DNA of 24,317 nucleotides from JBGAPI01 sp044221335 (GTDB taxonomy: Bacteria; Pseudomonadota; Gammaproteobacteria; Xanthomonadales; Ahniellaceae), in NCBI GenBank assembly GCA_044221335.1, contig JBGAPI010000065.1, positions 1-24,317 of the forward strand, in the 5' to 3' direction. The position numbers were made by a program, and so were the translations under genes. Numbering within the stretch: position 1 is the first letter of the stretch; each line of letters begins with the position of its first letter. Under the pieces are notes generated by a model. That model did not search any database and had not been told where the DNA came from. It saw nothing but the letters and a program-made list of their open reading frames with translations. This document shows, piece by piece, positions 16,503-24,181 of the stretch.

Positions 16503-18515
16503 TCATTCGAGGCCGTCGTCGAATACCTTTCCCGGATCGCCGTAGTAGGCGTCATCGACGTCGATGGCGAAGGCCGGAGCCGTGTCTCCGCGGACATGGA
16601 CGCGGAAGCGGGTCGAACGGGCGGTCACCGGCACCCGGCCTTCGGTCGCCGATGTCTGCCAGGCCGACGCGGTGTCACCGAGGATCTCCGTCGAGGCGCT
16701 GCTCTCCAGTGCGGCACCCGAGCAGTCGCTGCTCGCGAAGTGGTCGACGATGACGCTCGCCGCCGGCGCTCCGGTCGTCGGGGTCGCGATCCGCAGGCGC
16801 GCCCGGGCGGTGAAGTACCGATCGGCCACCGCGACACACTGGCCGAGGTCGAACGTCGCGCCGGCGCCGGCATCCGTCACGATCCCGGCCGCACCCGAAC
16901 TGGTCGCCGCACCGGCATCGGCGCTCGACCACTGCAGGGCACCGTTGCCGCTCCAGCCGGTGAGATCCGAATCGAAGTTCGGCTGGACGAGGCGATTGCT
17001 GCCGTGGACGACGAAGGCACGCGACGCGGCCAGGACCGGGTAGCCGCCGCTGTCGAGCAGCGTCGGGCAGACGTCCAGCCGATAGGCGCCCGCGCCGAGC
17101 GCCAGCGTTCCCGCCGGCAACAGGGCCGCGTGCGGCGCGGCCGCGTCGTAGCGCACGCCGGCGAGCAGGACCTCGGTGTCGTCACCGAACGGGGTCGCGC
17201 AGGGCGCCGTGTCGACCACGCCGTTCCGGCCCGCGGACAGCAGGATGTAGTTCGCCGGGTCGGTGACGTCGCCGCTGGTGCTGTCCCCGGGCGGATCGGA
17301 CATCGCGCCGTCGAAAGCGACCAGCACCTGGGTCGCACCGACGTCGATCGCTTCCTCGGCCGCCAGCATGCCGTCGCCGCTGTCGGCGACCGTCGCGAAT
17401 CCGCTGGCGGTGAAGGCGAGCGTGTCGACGTCCTCGGCAGTGTTGTTGAAGGGCACCGGATCGAGGTTCGACGACGCGATGCTCGCGGTGGCGGCCAGCG
17501 TGCCGCGGGCAGCGCCGTCGATGGTGCAGATCGCCGTGTAGGTGACCGCGGATGCGGCCGGCAGTACCACGCCGGCGTCGGCGAGGCCGGCCGTCGGCCC
17601 CGGATCGTTGCCGCTCGCGCCGCCGCTGGCGACCGAGGTGACGCCGCAGCCCAGGAGCGCGGGCGGGAAGGTGGCGCTGACCGTCGCCGCGACCTCGGTG
17701 TTGCCGCCGGTGTCGTTGCTCGCGACGATGGTGTAGGTGACCTGGCCGCCCTGCCGCGCCCGGGTGGCGCCGTCGCTCACCGAGACGCGCAGTTCCGGGT
17801 TCACGCAGGTCGCCGGCCGGACGCGGTTGAACGCGCAGTCCGGGATCTCTTCGAAGCCGCCGCTGCAGGTCTCCGCGCCGTTGCACGAGCGGCTGCCGAT
17901 CCGGCCACCGTGGCCGCGGCAGGCGCGGTAGCCACTGCAGGAATCGACCGCGATGTTGGCGTTCGCGACGAGGCAGGCCTCGTCGCCGTTGCACGAACGG
18001 TTGTCCACCGAGAACCCCGCGCTGCGCTGGCGGCAGGCACTCGCGCCGTTGCAGGCGCCGGTGCCGACGACGCCGGTGCTCGCGAGGCAGGCGAGCAGCC
18101 CCTGGCACGCGTTGTCGGCGACCTGGAAGAAGCCCGACCAGCCTCCGCACGCGGACTGGCCGACGCAGGAGTTCGCGCCGATGGTCGTCACCGGATGCGG
18201 ATTGTTCTGCGACTGGCAGGCCGAGGGCCCGACACAGGACCCCGGGCCGATCGTCATCGTGAGGCCGCTGCCGGTGCCGGCATCCCAGCAGGCGGAGAAG
18301 CCGTTGCAGGCGTTCTGTACCAGGCTCTGTGGCTTGAGGTTCCGGCAGGCGTTGTCGCCGTTGCAGGCGTTGTCGCCGATCAGCGACGTGTCCACGCCGG
18401 TGCAGGCGTCGCTGCCGGAGCAGGAGTTGACTCCCAGGGCTGCGGCCAGCGGCGCGGCAACCAGGAGCACGGCCGAGACGAGCAACCGACGAGACCACGA
18501 GTTCAAGCGCAGCAC
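16503..18515 (-). CDS. Large exported protein with ten C-x5-C repeats, DUF11-like domain and jelly-roll-like C-terminus
   Basis: This 670-residue protein begins with a signal peptide (1-26). Residues 30-217 hold ten repeats of the form (S/A)-C-x-G-x-x-(A/T)-C, with cysteine pairs 32/38, 51/57, 70/76, 94/100, 117/123, 137/143, 155/161, 175/181, 193/199 and 211/217. Spacing is always C-x5-C and the period 18-24 residues, most often with 'IG.N' or 'V.DN' before it. About 240-370 resembles the bacterial DUF11 surface repeat (QVTYTIVASNDTGGN, NNTAEDVDTLAF). About 510-660 looks like a beta-sandwich (LVQPNFDSDLTGWSGNGALQW). The end is VFDDGLE, like the IFxxGFE tails I recall on exported proteins of this order. 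The start is GTG 18515, with AGAGGG 5 nt upstream. It is probably secreted or on the cell surface; no function is known to me. Confidence 0.88.
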   Translation of the reverse strand: MLRLNSWSRRLLVSAVLLVAAPLAAALGVNSCSGSDACTGVDTSLIGDNACNGDNACRNLKPQSLVQNACNGFSACWDAGTGSGLTMTIGPGSCVGPSACQSQNNPHPVTTIGANSCVGQSACGGWSGFFQVADNACQGLLACLASTGVVGTGACNGASACRQRSAGFSVDNRSCNGDEACLVANANIAVDSCSGYRACRGHGGRIGSRSCNGAETCSGGFEEIPDCAFNRVRPATCVNPELRVSVSDGATRARQGGQVTYTIVASNDTGGNTEVAATVSATFPPALLGCGVTSVASGGASGNDPGPTAGLADAGVVLPAASAVTYTAICTIDGAARGTLAATASIASSNLDPVPFNNTAEDVDTLAFTASGFATVADSGDGMLAAEEAIDVGATQVLVAFDGAMSDPPGDSTSGDVTDPANYILLSAGRNGVVDTAPCATPFGDDTEVLLAGVRYDAAAPHAALLPAGTLALGAGAYRLDVCPTLLDSGGYPVLAASRAFVVHGSNRLVQPNFDSDLTGWSGNGALQWSSADAGAATSSGAAGIVTDAGAGATFDLGQCVAVADRYFTARARLRIATPTTGAPAASVIVDHFASSDCSGAALESSASTEILGDTASAWQTSATEGRVPVTARSTRFRVHVRGDTAPAFAIDVDDAYYGDPGKVFDDGLE

Positions 18516-18615
18516 GATGTCCCTCTTGCCGGAAGTCCGGCGGATGCGCCGGCGCGAAGGGCGCGGCTATCTGGACATTCGTGAATCGGGGGCGCGAGCC
18601 GACATTGCGGCTGCA

Positions 18616-18693
18616 GGAGCGGCGCGAGCCGCGACCGGCGCGGTCTCGCACTCGGGACTTGCGTCCCTCGGACATCGCGGCTCACGCCGCTCC
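18616..18693. repeat. Inverted pair of GGAG-headed REP hairpins
   Basis: GGAGCGGCGCGAGCCGCGA (18616-18634) and the reverse complement of 18675-18693, GGAGCGGCGTGAGCCGCGA, differ at one base and face each other 40 bp apart. GGAG-headed hairpins of this kind are the second REP class known from Xanthomonadales. The pair fills most of the 182-bp gap between the Cys-repeat gene start (18515) and the response regulator stop (18698), ending 5 bp from that stop, and may end the regulator's transcript (inference). Nothing else was found in this gap. Confidence 0.8.
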
Positions 18694-18697
18694 GACA

Positions 18698-19378
18698 TCA
18701 GGCGTCGATCTGCTGGACCAGCCGCTGCTGCGCCGGATCGCTCAACTCCAGCGCCCGCAGCAACACCCCGGCCTGCGTCCGGTTGTGCACCCCGAGCTTC
18801 TCGAAGATGGTCGTGAGGTGGGCCTTGACGGTGCGCTCCTGCACGCCCAGCGCATCGGCGATCTGCTTGTTGAGGCGACCCTCGGCGACCAGGGTCAGCA
18901 CGCGGAACTGCTGCGCGGTCAGCGCAGCGAGGCGCGCCGCGAGCTCGGCCTCGGCGCCGCCGCGGGGGGACTCCCGGGGGCTGTCGCGCCATTCCGGCGG
19001 CAGCCACTCCTCGCAGCGGAACACGGCGTGGATGGCCTCGGTCAGCGTGGCCAGGGAAGCCGACTTCGGGATATAGGCTGCGGCGCCGTGGGCGAGCGCG
19101 CGGCGCGCGACCGCGGGATCGGCATGCGCCGACACCATCGCCACCGCGGTGCTCGGGAAGCGGCTGCGCAGCGCGGCGAGACCGACGAGGCCGTGGCTGC
19201 CGGGCATGTGCAGATCGAGCATCACCAGGTCGACGTCGTCGGTGCGTTCCAGCAGCGCCTCGACCGCCGGCAACGTGTCGGCCTCGTCGATGCGGGCCTC
19301 CGGCAGCGCCGCGGCGATCGCCTGGCGCAACGCGACGCGGAACAGCGGGTGGTCGTCGGCGATGAGAATTCGGGTCAC
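18698..19378 (-). CDS. NarL/LuxR-type response regulator, no adjacent kinase
   Basis: This 226-residue protein has a receiver domain (1-120) with D8/D9, phospho-acceptor D55 in LVMLDLHMPG, the switch segment AMVSAHAD and AAYIPKSA with the conserved lysine. A linker (about 125-150) precedes a LuxR-type helix-turn-helix (about 153-215, LTAQQFRVLTLVAEGRLNKQIADALGVQERTVKAHLTTIFEKLGV). The start is GTG 19378, giving the standard MTRILIADDHPLFR opening; TAGCCT lies 6 nt upstream. It diverges from a 3-hydroxybutyrate oligomer hydrolase across 85 bp that are strongly symmetric, so it probably controls itself and that gene (inference). No histidine kinase is next to it; the partner must be encoded elsewhere. 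Two REP hairpins lie just after its stop. Confidence 0.93.
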   Translation of the reverse strand: MTRILIADDHPLFRVALRQAIAAALPEARIDEADTLPAVEALLERTDDVDLVMLDLHMPGSHGLVGLAALRSRFPSTAVAMVSAHADPAVARRALAHGAAAYIPKSASLATLTEAIHAVFRCEEWLPPEWRDSPRESPRGGAEAELAARLAALTAQQFRVLTLVAEGRLNKQIADALGVQERTVKAHLTTIFEKLGVHNRTQAGVLLRALELSDPAQQRLVQQIDA

Positions 19379-19471
19379 GGCGCGAGGCTAGCAGCGCGCC
19401 GCCGTCCGGAGGATGGACCTTGGTCCAATCCGGGCAGCTCGGCCGCGCTGCTAGATTCGCGGCATGACCCT
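19371..19471. promoter_or_regulatory. Two-fold symmetric divergent control region with a NarL-type operator candidate
   Basis: The 27 nt before and into each start (minus strand 19398-19372, plus strand 19444-19470) match at 23 positions, including a perfect 11-bp block CGCGCTGCTAG, the shared CGCG, and the TGACCC of both start regions. The centre of this dyad is 19421. Inside it lies TGGACC-TT-GGTCCA (19414-19427), centred on the same point. Flanking CCGGA (19406-19410) and TCCGG (19429-19433) also face each other. NarL-family regulators bind inverted heptamers two bases apart, and this palindrome has 6-2-6 geometry. Both genes have TANNNT followed by exactly 6 nt and the start codon (TAGATT-CGCGGC-ATG and TAGCCT-CGCGCC-GTG). 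Confidence 0.65.
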
Positions 19472-21311
19472 CCTGATCACCTCCGCGCCGGCCCGCACGC
19501 GCCGGTGGCTCGCCGTCGCCGGCCTCGCCACCCTGCTCGTCGCCGGCTGCGCCCACGGACCTGCCCGCATGAGCCACGCCGATTTCCTGGTCTCGCCGAT
19601 CCGCGAGACCGCCCACCGCGGCAACGACGACCTGCTGACCGCCGGCATGGGCCTGATGGGCCTGATGTCGGCGGCGGCGCCGAATCCGCAGAACCCGGAC
19701 CTGCCGACGCCGGACGAGTTGCGCCGCCGCGCGATCCACACCTCGTGGCGCGGCATCGCCGACCTCGGCCCGCTCGGCGCCTACGGCCAGCTCTACGGAT
19801 CAGTGGCGAACACCCCGGGCCGCGAATTCCAGGCCTTCGCGCAGGTCCCGGGCATGCGCCAGCCGCACCGGGTGCTGGCACAGGTGCCGGACGGATTCGA
19901 CACCGCGAAGCGCTGCCTGCTGGTCGCACCCTCGTCGGGCTCGCGCGGCGTGTACGGCGCGATCTCGGTGGCCGGCGCCTTCGGCCTGCCGCGCGGCTGT
20001 GCCGTGGTCTACACCGACAAGGGCACCGGCAGCGGCTACTTCGACTACGACAGCGCGACCGGCACGGCACTCGACGGCACCCGAGCCGGCCGCGACGCCG
20101 CGCTCGAATTCGTGCCGCCCGGTCCTGCACCGGACGCGCCGCACCGGGTCGCGGTCAAGCACGCGCACTCCGGCGACAACCCGGAGTCGCGCTGGGGCGA
20201 GCAGGTGCTGCAGGCCGCGCGTTTCGGCCTCGCGGCGCTCGATCGCGCGTTCCCGGACGCGGCGCCGTTCACCGCCGCCAACACCCGGATCATCGCGGTC
20301 GCGGTGTCGAACGGCGGCGGCGCCGTGCTGAAGGCCGGCGAGGCGGATCGCGACGGGCTGCTCGCCGCGGTGGTCGCCGGCGAACCCAACATCAACCCGC
20401 CGGGCGCGCGCAGCCTGTACGACTTCTCGACCGAGGCGGCGCTCTATCAGCCCTGCATCGCGGCCTCGCTGGACGACGCGCCGGCGCTGATGCCGGCGGC
20501 GGCGGCACGTGCGGTCGCGTCCCTGCGCTGCGCCAGCCTGAAGGCGAGTGGCGACCTCGCCGGCGACACGGAGGAGGCTCTGGTCGCCGCGGCGCGCGCG
20601 AAGCTCGTCGCGGCCGGCTGGAGCGCGGGCGCGCTGCGCCAGGCCAACATCAACGTCGCGCTCGACCTCTGGCGCTCGGTGGTCGCGACCTACGCGCAGG
20701 CCTATGCCCGCGCCGAGGCGGCGCAACCGCTCTGCGGCTACGGCTTCGCGCTGCGGGACACGACCGGCGCGACGCGCGCGGCGACGACGGCGGAACGCGC
20801 GATGTGGTGGTCGGACGGCGCCGGGATCGCTTCGATCGTCGGCCTCGGCATCGTCGACGGTCTCGCTGCCGCGCCCGATCCGGCGCTGCCGGCGCTGCGC
20901 TGCGCGCGGTCGCTGGTCGACGGCGGCGGGCCCGACGCGCTGGCCGTGCAGCGCGGCCTGGCCGAAGTCGTCGCCACCGCGAGGCCGCACACGCCGCTGA
21001 CCGTGATCGTGCACGGCGAGGACGATGGCCTGGTGCCGCCGGCCTTCACCTCGACGCCCTACGTCGCGGCCGCCCGCGCGAACGGCGCCCGCATCGCCTA
21101 CTGGCAGGTCCCGCACGCGCAGCACTTCGACGCCTTCCTCGCGGTGCCGGACGTCGGCGCGCGCAACGTGCCGCTGATGCCCTACGTCTACCGCGCGCTG
21201 GAGCAGGTACTGGCGCACCTCGACGGTCGCGGCGACGCGCCGGCCGACCGTCGATTCGAGTCGACGCCGCGCGGCAGCTCGATGCTCACGGCCAAGCACC
21301 TCGGGCTGTAG
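19464..21311 (+). CDS. D-(-)-3-hydroxybutyrate oligomer hydrolase, predicted lipoprotein
   Basis: This 615-residue hydrolase breaks 3-hydroxybutyrate oligomers, products of polyhydroxybutyrate depolymerases, into monomers. Family signatures are HRGNDDLLTAGMG, VAPSSGSRGVYGAI, VYTDKGTG, the nucleophile motif VSNGGGA (S282 as likely catalytic serine), the late VIVHGEDDGLVPPAF and the histidine of WQVPHAQHFDAFL. The N-terminus is a lipoprotein signal: R11-R14, a hydrophobic run, then LLVAGC with C29 as the lipidated residue. A29+1 and H31 follow and no Asp is at +2, which points to the outer membrane. The start is ATG 19464, with no Shine-Dalgarno but TAGATT 6 nt before it. It diverges from the NarL-type regulator, its probable controller. 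Length fits the family. No phaC or depolymerase gene is nearby. Confidence 0.9.
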   Translation: MTLLITSAPARTRRWLAVAGLATLLVAGCAHGPARMSHADFLVSPIRETAHRGNDDLLTAGMGLMGLMSAAAPNPQNPDLPTPDELRRRAIHTSWRGIADLGPLGAYGQLYGSVANTPGREFQAFAQVPGMRQPHRVLAQVPDGFDTAKRCLLVAPSSGSRGVYGAISVAGAFGLPRGCAVVYTDKGTGSGYFDYDSATGTALDGTRAGRDAALEFVPPGPAPDAPHRVAVKHAHSGDNPESRWGEQVLQAARFGLAALDRAFPDAAPFTAANTRIIAVAVSNGGGAVLKAGEADRDGLLAAVVAGEPNINPPGARSLYDFSTEAALYQPCIAASLDDAPALMPAAAARAVASLRCASLKASGDLAGDTEEALVAAARAKLVAAGWSAGALRQANINVALDLWRSVVATYAQAYARAEAAQPLCGYGFALRDTTGATRAATTAERAMWWSDGAGIASIVGLGIVDGLAAAPDPALPALRCARSLVDGGGPDALAVQRGLAEVVATARPHTPLTVIVHGEDDGLVPPAFTSTPYVAAARANGARIAYWQVPHAQHFDAFLAVPDVGARNVPLMPYVYRALEQVLAHLDGRGDAPADRRFESTPRGSSMLTAKHLGL

Positions 21312-21665
21312 ATGCTCCGTCCGTCGTCGAGGACTTCGGGCGGCCTTCGGCCATCCAGCGCCGAACCAATTTCGCGCCGGAAGTCCGAGGGGTAGGGACC
21401 ACCCTCTCGCCGCAGGGCGGGCCCTGCCTGCGGTCGCGAAGGATTCCGGCCCCCGTCGCATGGCACGACGGCGAGGCAGCGGTGCACAAGGCGCGCCACA
21501 TCCAACCCGATGGCGGGCTCTGTCCGACATTGCAGGGGGTTCCACCTTCCCTCGCACGACCCGGGAATGAGCGGTGGCGCGCAGGGCGCGCCCTCCGACC
21601 GGCGTCATCGAACTGCAATCCGGCCGTCGTATCGTCGTCAGATCCCCTGCCGCGACCTGCCGCTC
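21312..21665. other. 354-bp non-coding gap with a hairpin and a decayed REP
   Basis: GCAGGG-CGGG-CCCTGC (21412-21427) is a 6-bp hairpin 100 bp after the hydrolase stop and may end its transcript. A decayed member of the GTAG-type family lies at about 21563-21600: GGCGCGC-AGG-GCGCGCC (21576-21592) preceded by cgggaatgagcg and followed by CCTCCGACC, the same order as in the 68-bp array but with the middle part deleted. No supported gene is in this gap; frames through it are short and lack a start with a ribosome site. Confidence 0.55.
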
Positions 21666-22175
21666 ATGCGCCTGTTCCTCGCCTTGCTCGCCCTCGCGAC
21701 GTTCCCCGTCGCCTCATCGCCGGTGAATGCGGCGGAAGCCGCGCGCATCGAACAACGGCTGACGCCGGAACAGATGCACGCGACCGGCCTCGACACCCTG
21801 AGCCGCGAGCAGCTCGACCTGCTCAACCGCTTGCTCGATCCGCCGGTCGCGTCGACAGCACCCGCAGGGGCTCAGGCGCCGGGCGCGATGGCGACCGCGG
21901 GGCACCCGGTCCGCTCGTCCGATCCGGACGCCGGCCTCCTCGGCGGCAGCGAGCGCCCATACACCGCCCAGGTCCGCGGCACCGTCGACGGCTGGGCACC
22001 CGGCACCGAGTTCCGTCTCGACAACGGCCAGATCTGGAAGGTGCTGAAGGGCGAGGCCAGGCTGCCCGCGTCGCGGTCGTCCCCGACCGTCAGGCTCGTC
22101 CCCGGCCTCGGTGGCCGCTGGTTCCTCGAAGTCGATGAGAACTTGCCGAAGGCGCGGGTGTACCGGATCGACTAG
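21666..22175 (+). CDS. Small exported protein of unknown function
   Basis: This 169-residue protein has a signal peptide (1-22, ending VNA before AEAARIEQ). A helical segment follows (LTPEQMHATGLDTLSREQLDLLNRLL, about 33-58), then a low-complexity Ala/Pro/Gly linker (about 60-95). A compact beta domain (about 97-160) reads YTAQVRGTVDGWAPGTEFRLDNGQIWKVLKGEARL. The 'FRLDNGQIWKV' strand pair resembles small OB- or SH3-like periplasmic domains in unnamed Xanthomonadales proteins. I chose ATG 21666, which gives a clean signal peptide; the frame opens earlier at 21510 in repeat-like sequence. Its TAG stop (22173-22175) touches the end of the following insertion sequence, and the reading frame is complete. 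Confidence 0.8.
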   Translation: MRLFLALLALATFPVASSPVNAAEAARIEQRLTPEQMHATGLDTLSREQLDLLNRLLDPPVASTAPAGAQAPGAMATAGHPVRSSDPDAGLLGGSERPYTAQVRGTVDGWAPGTEFRLDNGQIWKVLKGEARLPASRSSPTVRLVPGLGGRWFLEVDENLPKARVYRID

Positions 22176-22250
22176 CCCAACTTGGCGGATTCGCACCCAA
22201 GAAAGTTGTAAGGCATTGATGCCGTTGAGTGGCGGCGTCAAAGGTCTGCA

Positions 22251-24026
22251 CTACAAAGGGGTGGCGGTTGCGGCTTGAATCGCAGTGATCTTTGGAGGCG
22301 GTTGAGCGGGCAGGATCAATCGGAGACGCTCAAGCAGGAGGCGTACGTCAGGCTCGGGTTCGGTGGTTCGCGTCAGCTGGATCTGGCGGCCGTCGGCGGT
22401 GGGGATCTCGACGTCGACCATCTGCATCGCGGCGAACTTGTCGAGCACGCTGCGCGGGGTCAGGCCGGTGGCGTGAGGCCGCAGTTGCTGTGTGAGCGTC
22501 GCGTGCAGGCAATAGGCCAGGAAGGCGATGAAGATGTGCGCTTCGATGCGCTGCGGGTCCTGGTGGTAGATCGGTCGGATGGCGAGGTCGCCCTTCAAGT
22601 TCTTGAACGCTTCTTCGACCTGCACGAGCTGGATGTAGTAGCGCCACAGTAGCGCCGGATCGCTGCCGCTCAGGTTGGTGCGCAGCAGGTAGCGTCCTTC
22701 GCGCCGCCGAACCGCGCGGAGCTTGTCACGCAGCAGTCGATAGCTGAACGTCGACGTCTGGTCGTCGACCGCCACATCGACCAGACGCCAGCCCGCGGGA
22801 TACTGGCTGCGCGCCGCACCAAGCTTCATCAGCAACTCCTTGCGCGTCAGGTCCATGCCGGCCAGTTGCGCGAGGCGTGCCCAGAGGCGCTTGAGTTGGC
22901 GTTGCCGCATCGCACGCTCTTTGGCGATGCGATCCGTGCTCTGCGCGAAGACGTACATCTCGTCATCCTGCGGCAGCAGCTTGACCTGCACGCCCGGCCG
23001 CGCCTCATGCCAGGGCTTGGACAGCAGATCCTTCTCCAGCTTCGTCAGCCGGCCCTTGGGCGTTCCGACCAGGTAGTGCACCACGGGATCGGAACTGCGC
23101 ATCCGCTGCAGCGTGTCCTCGGTCGGCACTCCACGGTCCATGACCCACACGCGGCGTGCCTTGCCGTACTGATGCTCGATCCGATCCAGGAAGCCGTGCA
23201 GCGTCGTGCTGTCCGCCGTGTTGCCCGGCAGCACCTCGTAGGCCAGCGGCAGTCCCTCGGGCGTGACCACCAGCGCAATCACCACCTGCACGCAGTCCGA
23301 TCGCTTGTCGCGCGAGTAGCCGTAGCGGCGCTTGTCGTCCTCGCCGAACGGCGGATTCGATTCGAAGAAGGTGCTGGTCAGGTCGTACAACAGCACATCG
23401 AACTCGACGTTGAACAGGTCGCGCCAACGTCCGACCAGGTGATCGAACACCGCCAGCTTGTGCGCCAGCAATTGGTCGTGGCACGCATAGAGCTTGTGGA
23501 TGTCCGCAATGCCGGCGTCCACGCCCAGCAGGTCGGCCAAAGCGCTGCGGTCGAACCACTGCCGATGCAAGCGCCACTCGCTACCCGGCGAGAGCAGTCG
23601 GTACGCCACCAGCACGAACAGCACCTGATCCCAGCGCGTGCCCTTGCGACTCGCCGGCAATCGCGCCGACCAGAACCGATCCAGCTCCAACTGCTCCCAC
23701 AACTGCAACGTCAGCCAGCACGATCCCCACGTCCGCGGGCGACACAGGCGCAACTGCGATAGCCGTAGCCGCACCACCGAGTCATCGATCTCTCCCTCGG
23801 CGATGCGGTCCTCGGGAAACAGCGACAGCGATCGCGTGTCCCCAGCATGCTCGTCGAGCACCGCAACCGATCGTCGCCACGCTCGGGCCTGCGACGAGTT
23901 GATCTCCCCGAGGTACAGCACGTGCCGTTGCACGACCCGCCCACCGGCGAGCCGTCGATTCTCGACGATGCTCCAGTACCGGTGCTCCTTGCCATCCTTC
24001 TTGCGAGTGGTCGCGCGCAGGAACAT
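22251..24026 (-). CDS. IS1634-family DDE transposase
   Basis: This 591-residue transposase has the three acidic residues of the DDE site in the expected contexts: VLLYDLTSTFFESN, RRVWVMDRGVPTEDT and VQVEEAFKNLKGDLAIRPIYH. The N-terminus KKDGKEHRYWSIVENRRLAGGRVVQRHVLYLGEI is typical of the IS1634/IS1549 group. No frameshift or internal stop is seen, so it is probably active. I chose ATG 24026; GTG 24032 is in frame and possible. A likely promoter sits just upstream on the minus strand: TTTTCA (24062-24057), 16 bp, GATAAT (24040-24035), which would give a leader of only about 2 nt to ATG 24026. It is read toward the small exported gene, whose stop abuts the element. Confidence 0.95.
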   Translation of the reverse strand: MFLRATTRKKDGKEHRYWSIVENRRLAGGRVVQRHVLYLGEINSSQARAWRRSVAVLDEHAGDTRSLSLFPEDRIAEGEIDDSVVRLRLSQLRLCRPRTWGSCWLTLQLWEQLELDRFWSARLPASRKGTRWDQVLFVLVAYRLLSPGSEWRLHRQWFDRSALADLLGVDAGIADIHKLYACHDQLLAHKLAVFDHLVGRWRDLFNVEFDVLLYDLTSTFFESNPPFGEDDKRRYGYSRDKRSDCVQVVIALVVTPEGLPLAYEVLPGNTADSTTLHGFLDRIEHQYGKARRVWVMDRGVPTEDTLQRMRSSDPVVHYLVGTPKGRLTKLEKDLLSKPWHEARPGVQVKLLPQDDEMYVFAQSTDRIAKERAMRQRQLKRLWARLAQLAGMDLTRKELLMKLGAARSQYPAGWRLVDVAVDDQTSTFSYRLLRDKLRAVRRREGRYLLRTNLSGSDPALLWRYYIQLVQVEEAFKNLKGDLAIRPIYHQDPQRIEAHIFIAFLAYCLHATLTQQLRPHATGLTPRSVLDKFAAMQMVDVEIPTADGRQIQLTRTTEPEPDVRLLLERLRLILPAQPPPKITAIQAATATPL

Positions 24027-24034
24027 GGTCACCC

Positions 24035-24062
24035 ATTATCCGCACCGCCTTCCGATTGAAAA
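24035..24062 (-). promoter_or_regulatory. Probable transposase promoter
   Basis: On the minus strand TTTTCA (4 of 6 to consensus -35), a 16-bp spacer and GATAAT (5 of 6 to consensus -10) precede the transposase start by a few bases. The very short leader would keep translation low, which is common for transposases. Confidence 0.5.
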
Positions 24063-24181
24063 CAGGCAAAGTCTTCACTACAGCCACTTTCGGCTGTTCT
24101 TCCAACTACGCCCTTTGATCCGCAAGGAAATTAATTCGGCAGCCGCTCGAAATCATCAGCGAATCCGCCAAGTAGGGCTAG

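Larger units (their letters stand above)
22176..24177 (-). mobile_element. Complete IS1634-like insertion sequence
   Basis: The element is 2002 bp long. Terminal inverted repeats are CCCAACTTGGCGGATTCGC (22176-22194) and its mirror at 24159-24177, which reads CCCTACTTGGCGGATTCGC on the minus strand: 18 of 19 match. CTAG flanks both ends (22172-22175 and 24178-24181) and can be a 4-bp target duplication; because CTAG is a palindrome it could instead be part of longer 23-bp ends. One transposase gene fills most of the element. A hairpin ACAGCC-ACTTTC-GGCTGT (24080-24097) sits between the right end and the transposase start. Confidence 0.9.

Noticed and set aside
18100..18125. Possible sigma-54 -24/-12 promoter (TGGCACGCGTTGTC)
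   Set aside because: The -12 part lacks the TTGC element at correct spacing, and the site is inside a coding region on the other strand.
16254..18584. 776-codon plus-strand frame opposite the Cys-repeat gene
   Set aside because: It is a shadow; the minus strand has a signal peptide, a ribosome site and regular cysteine repeats.
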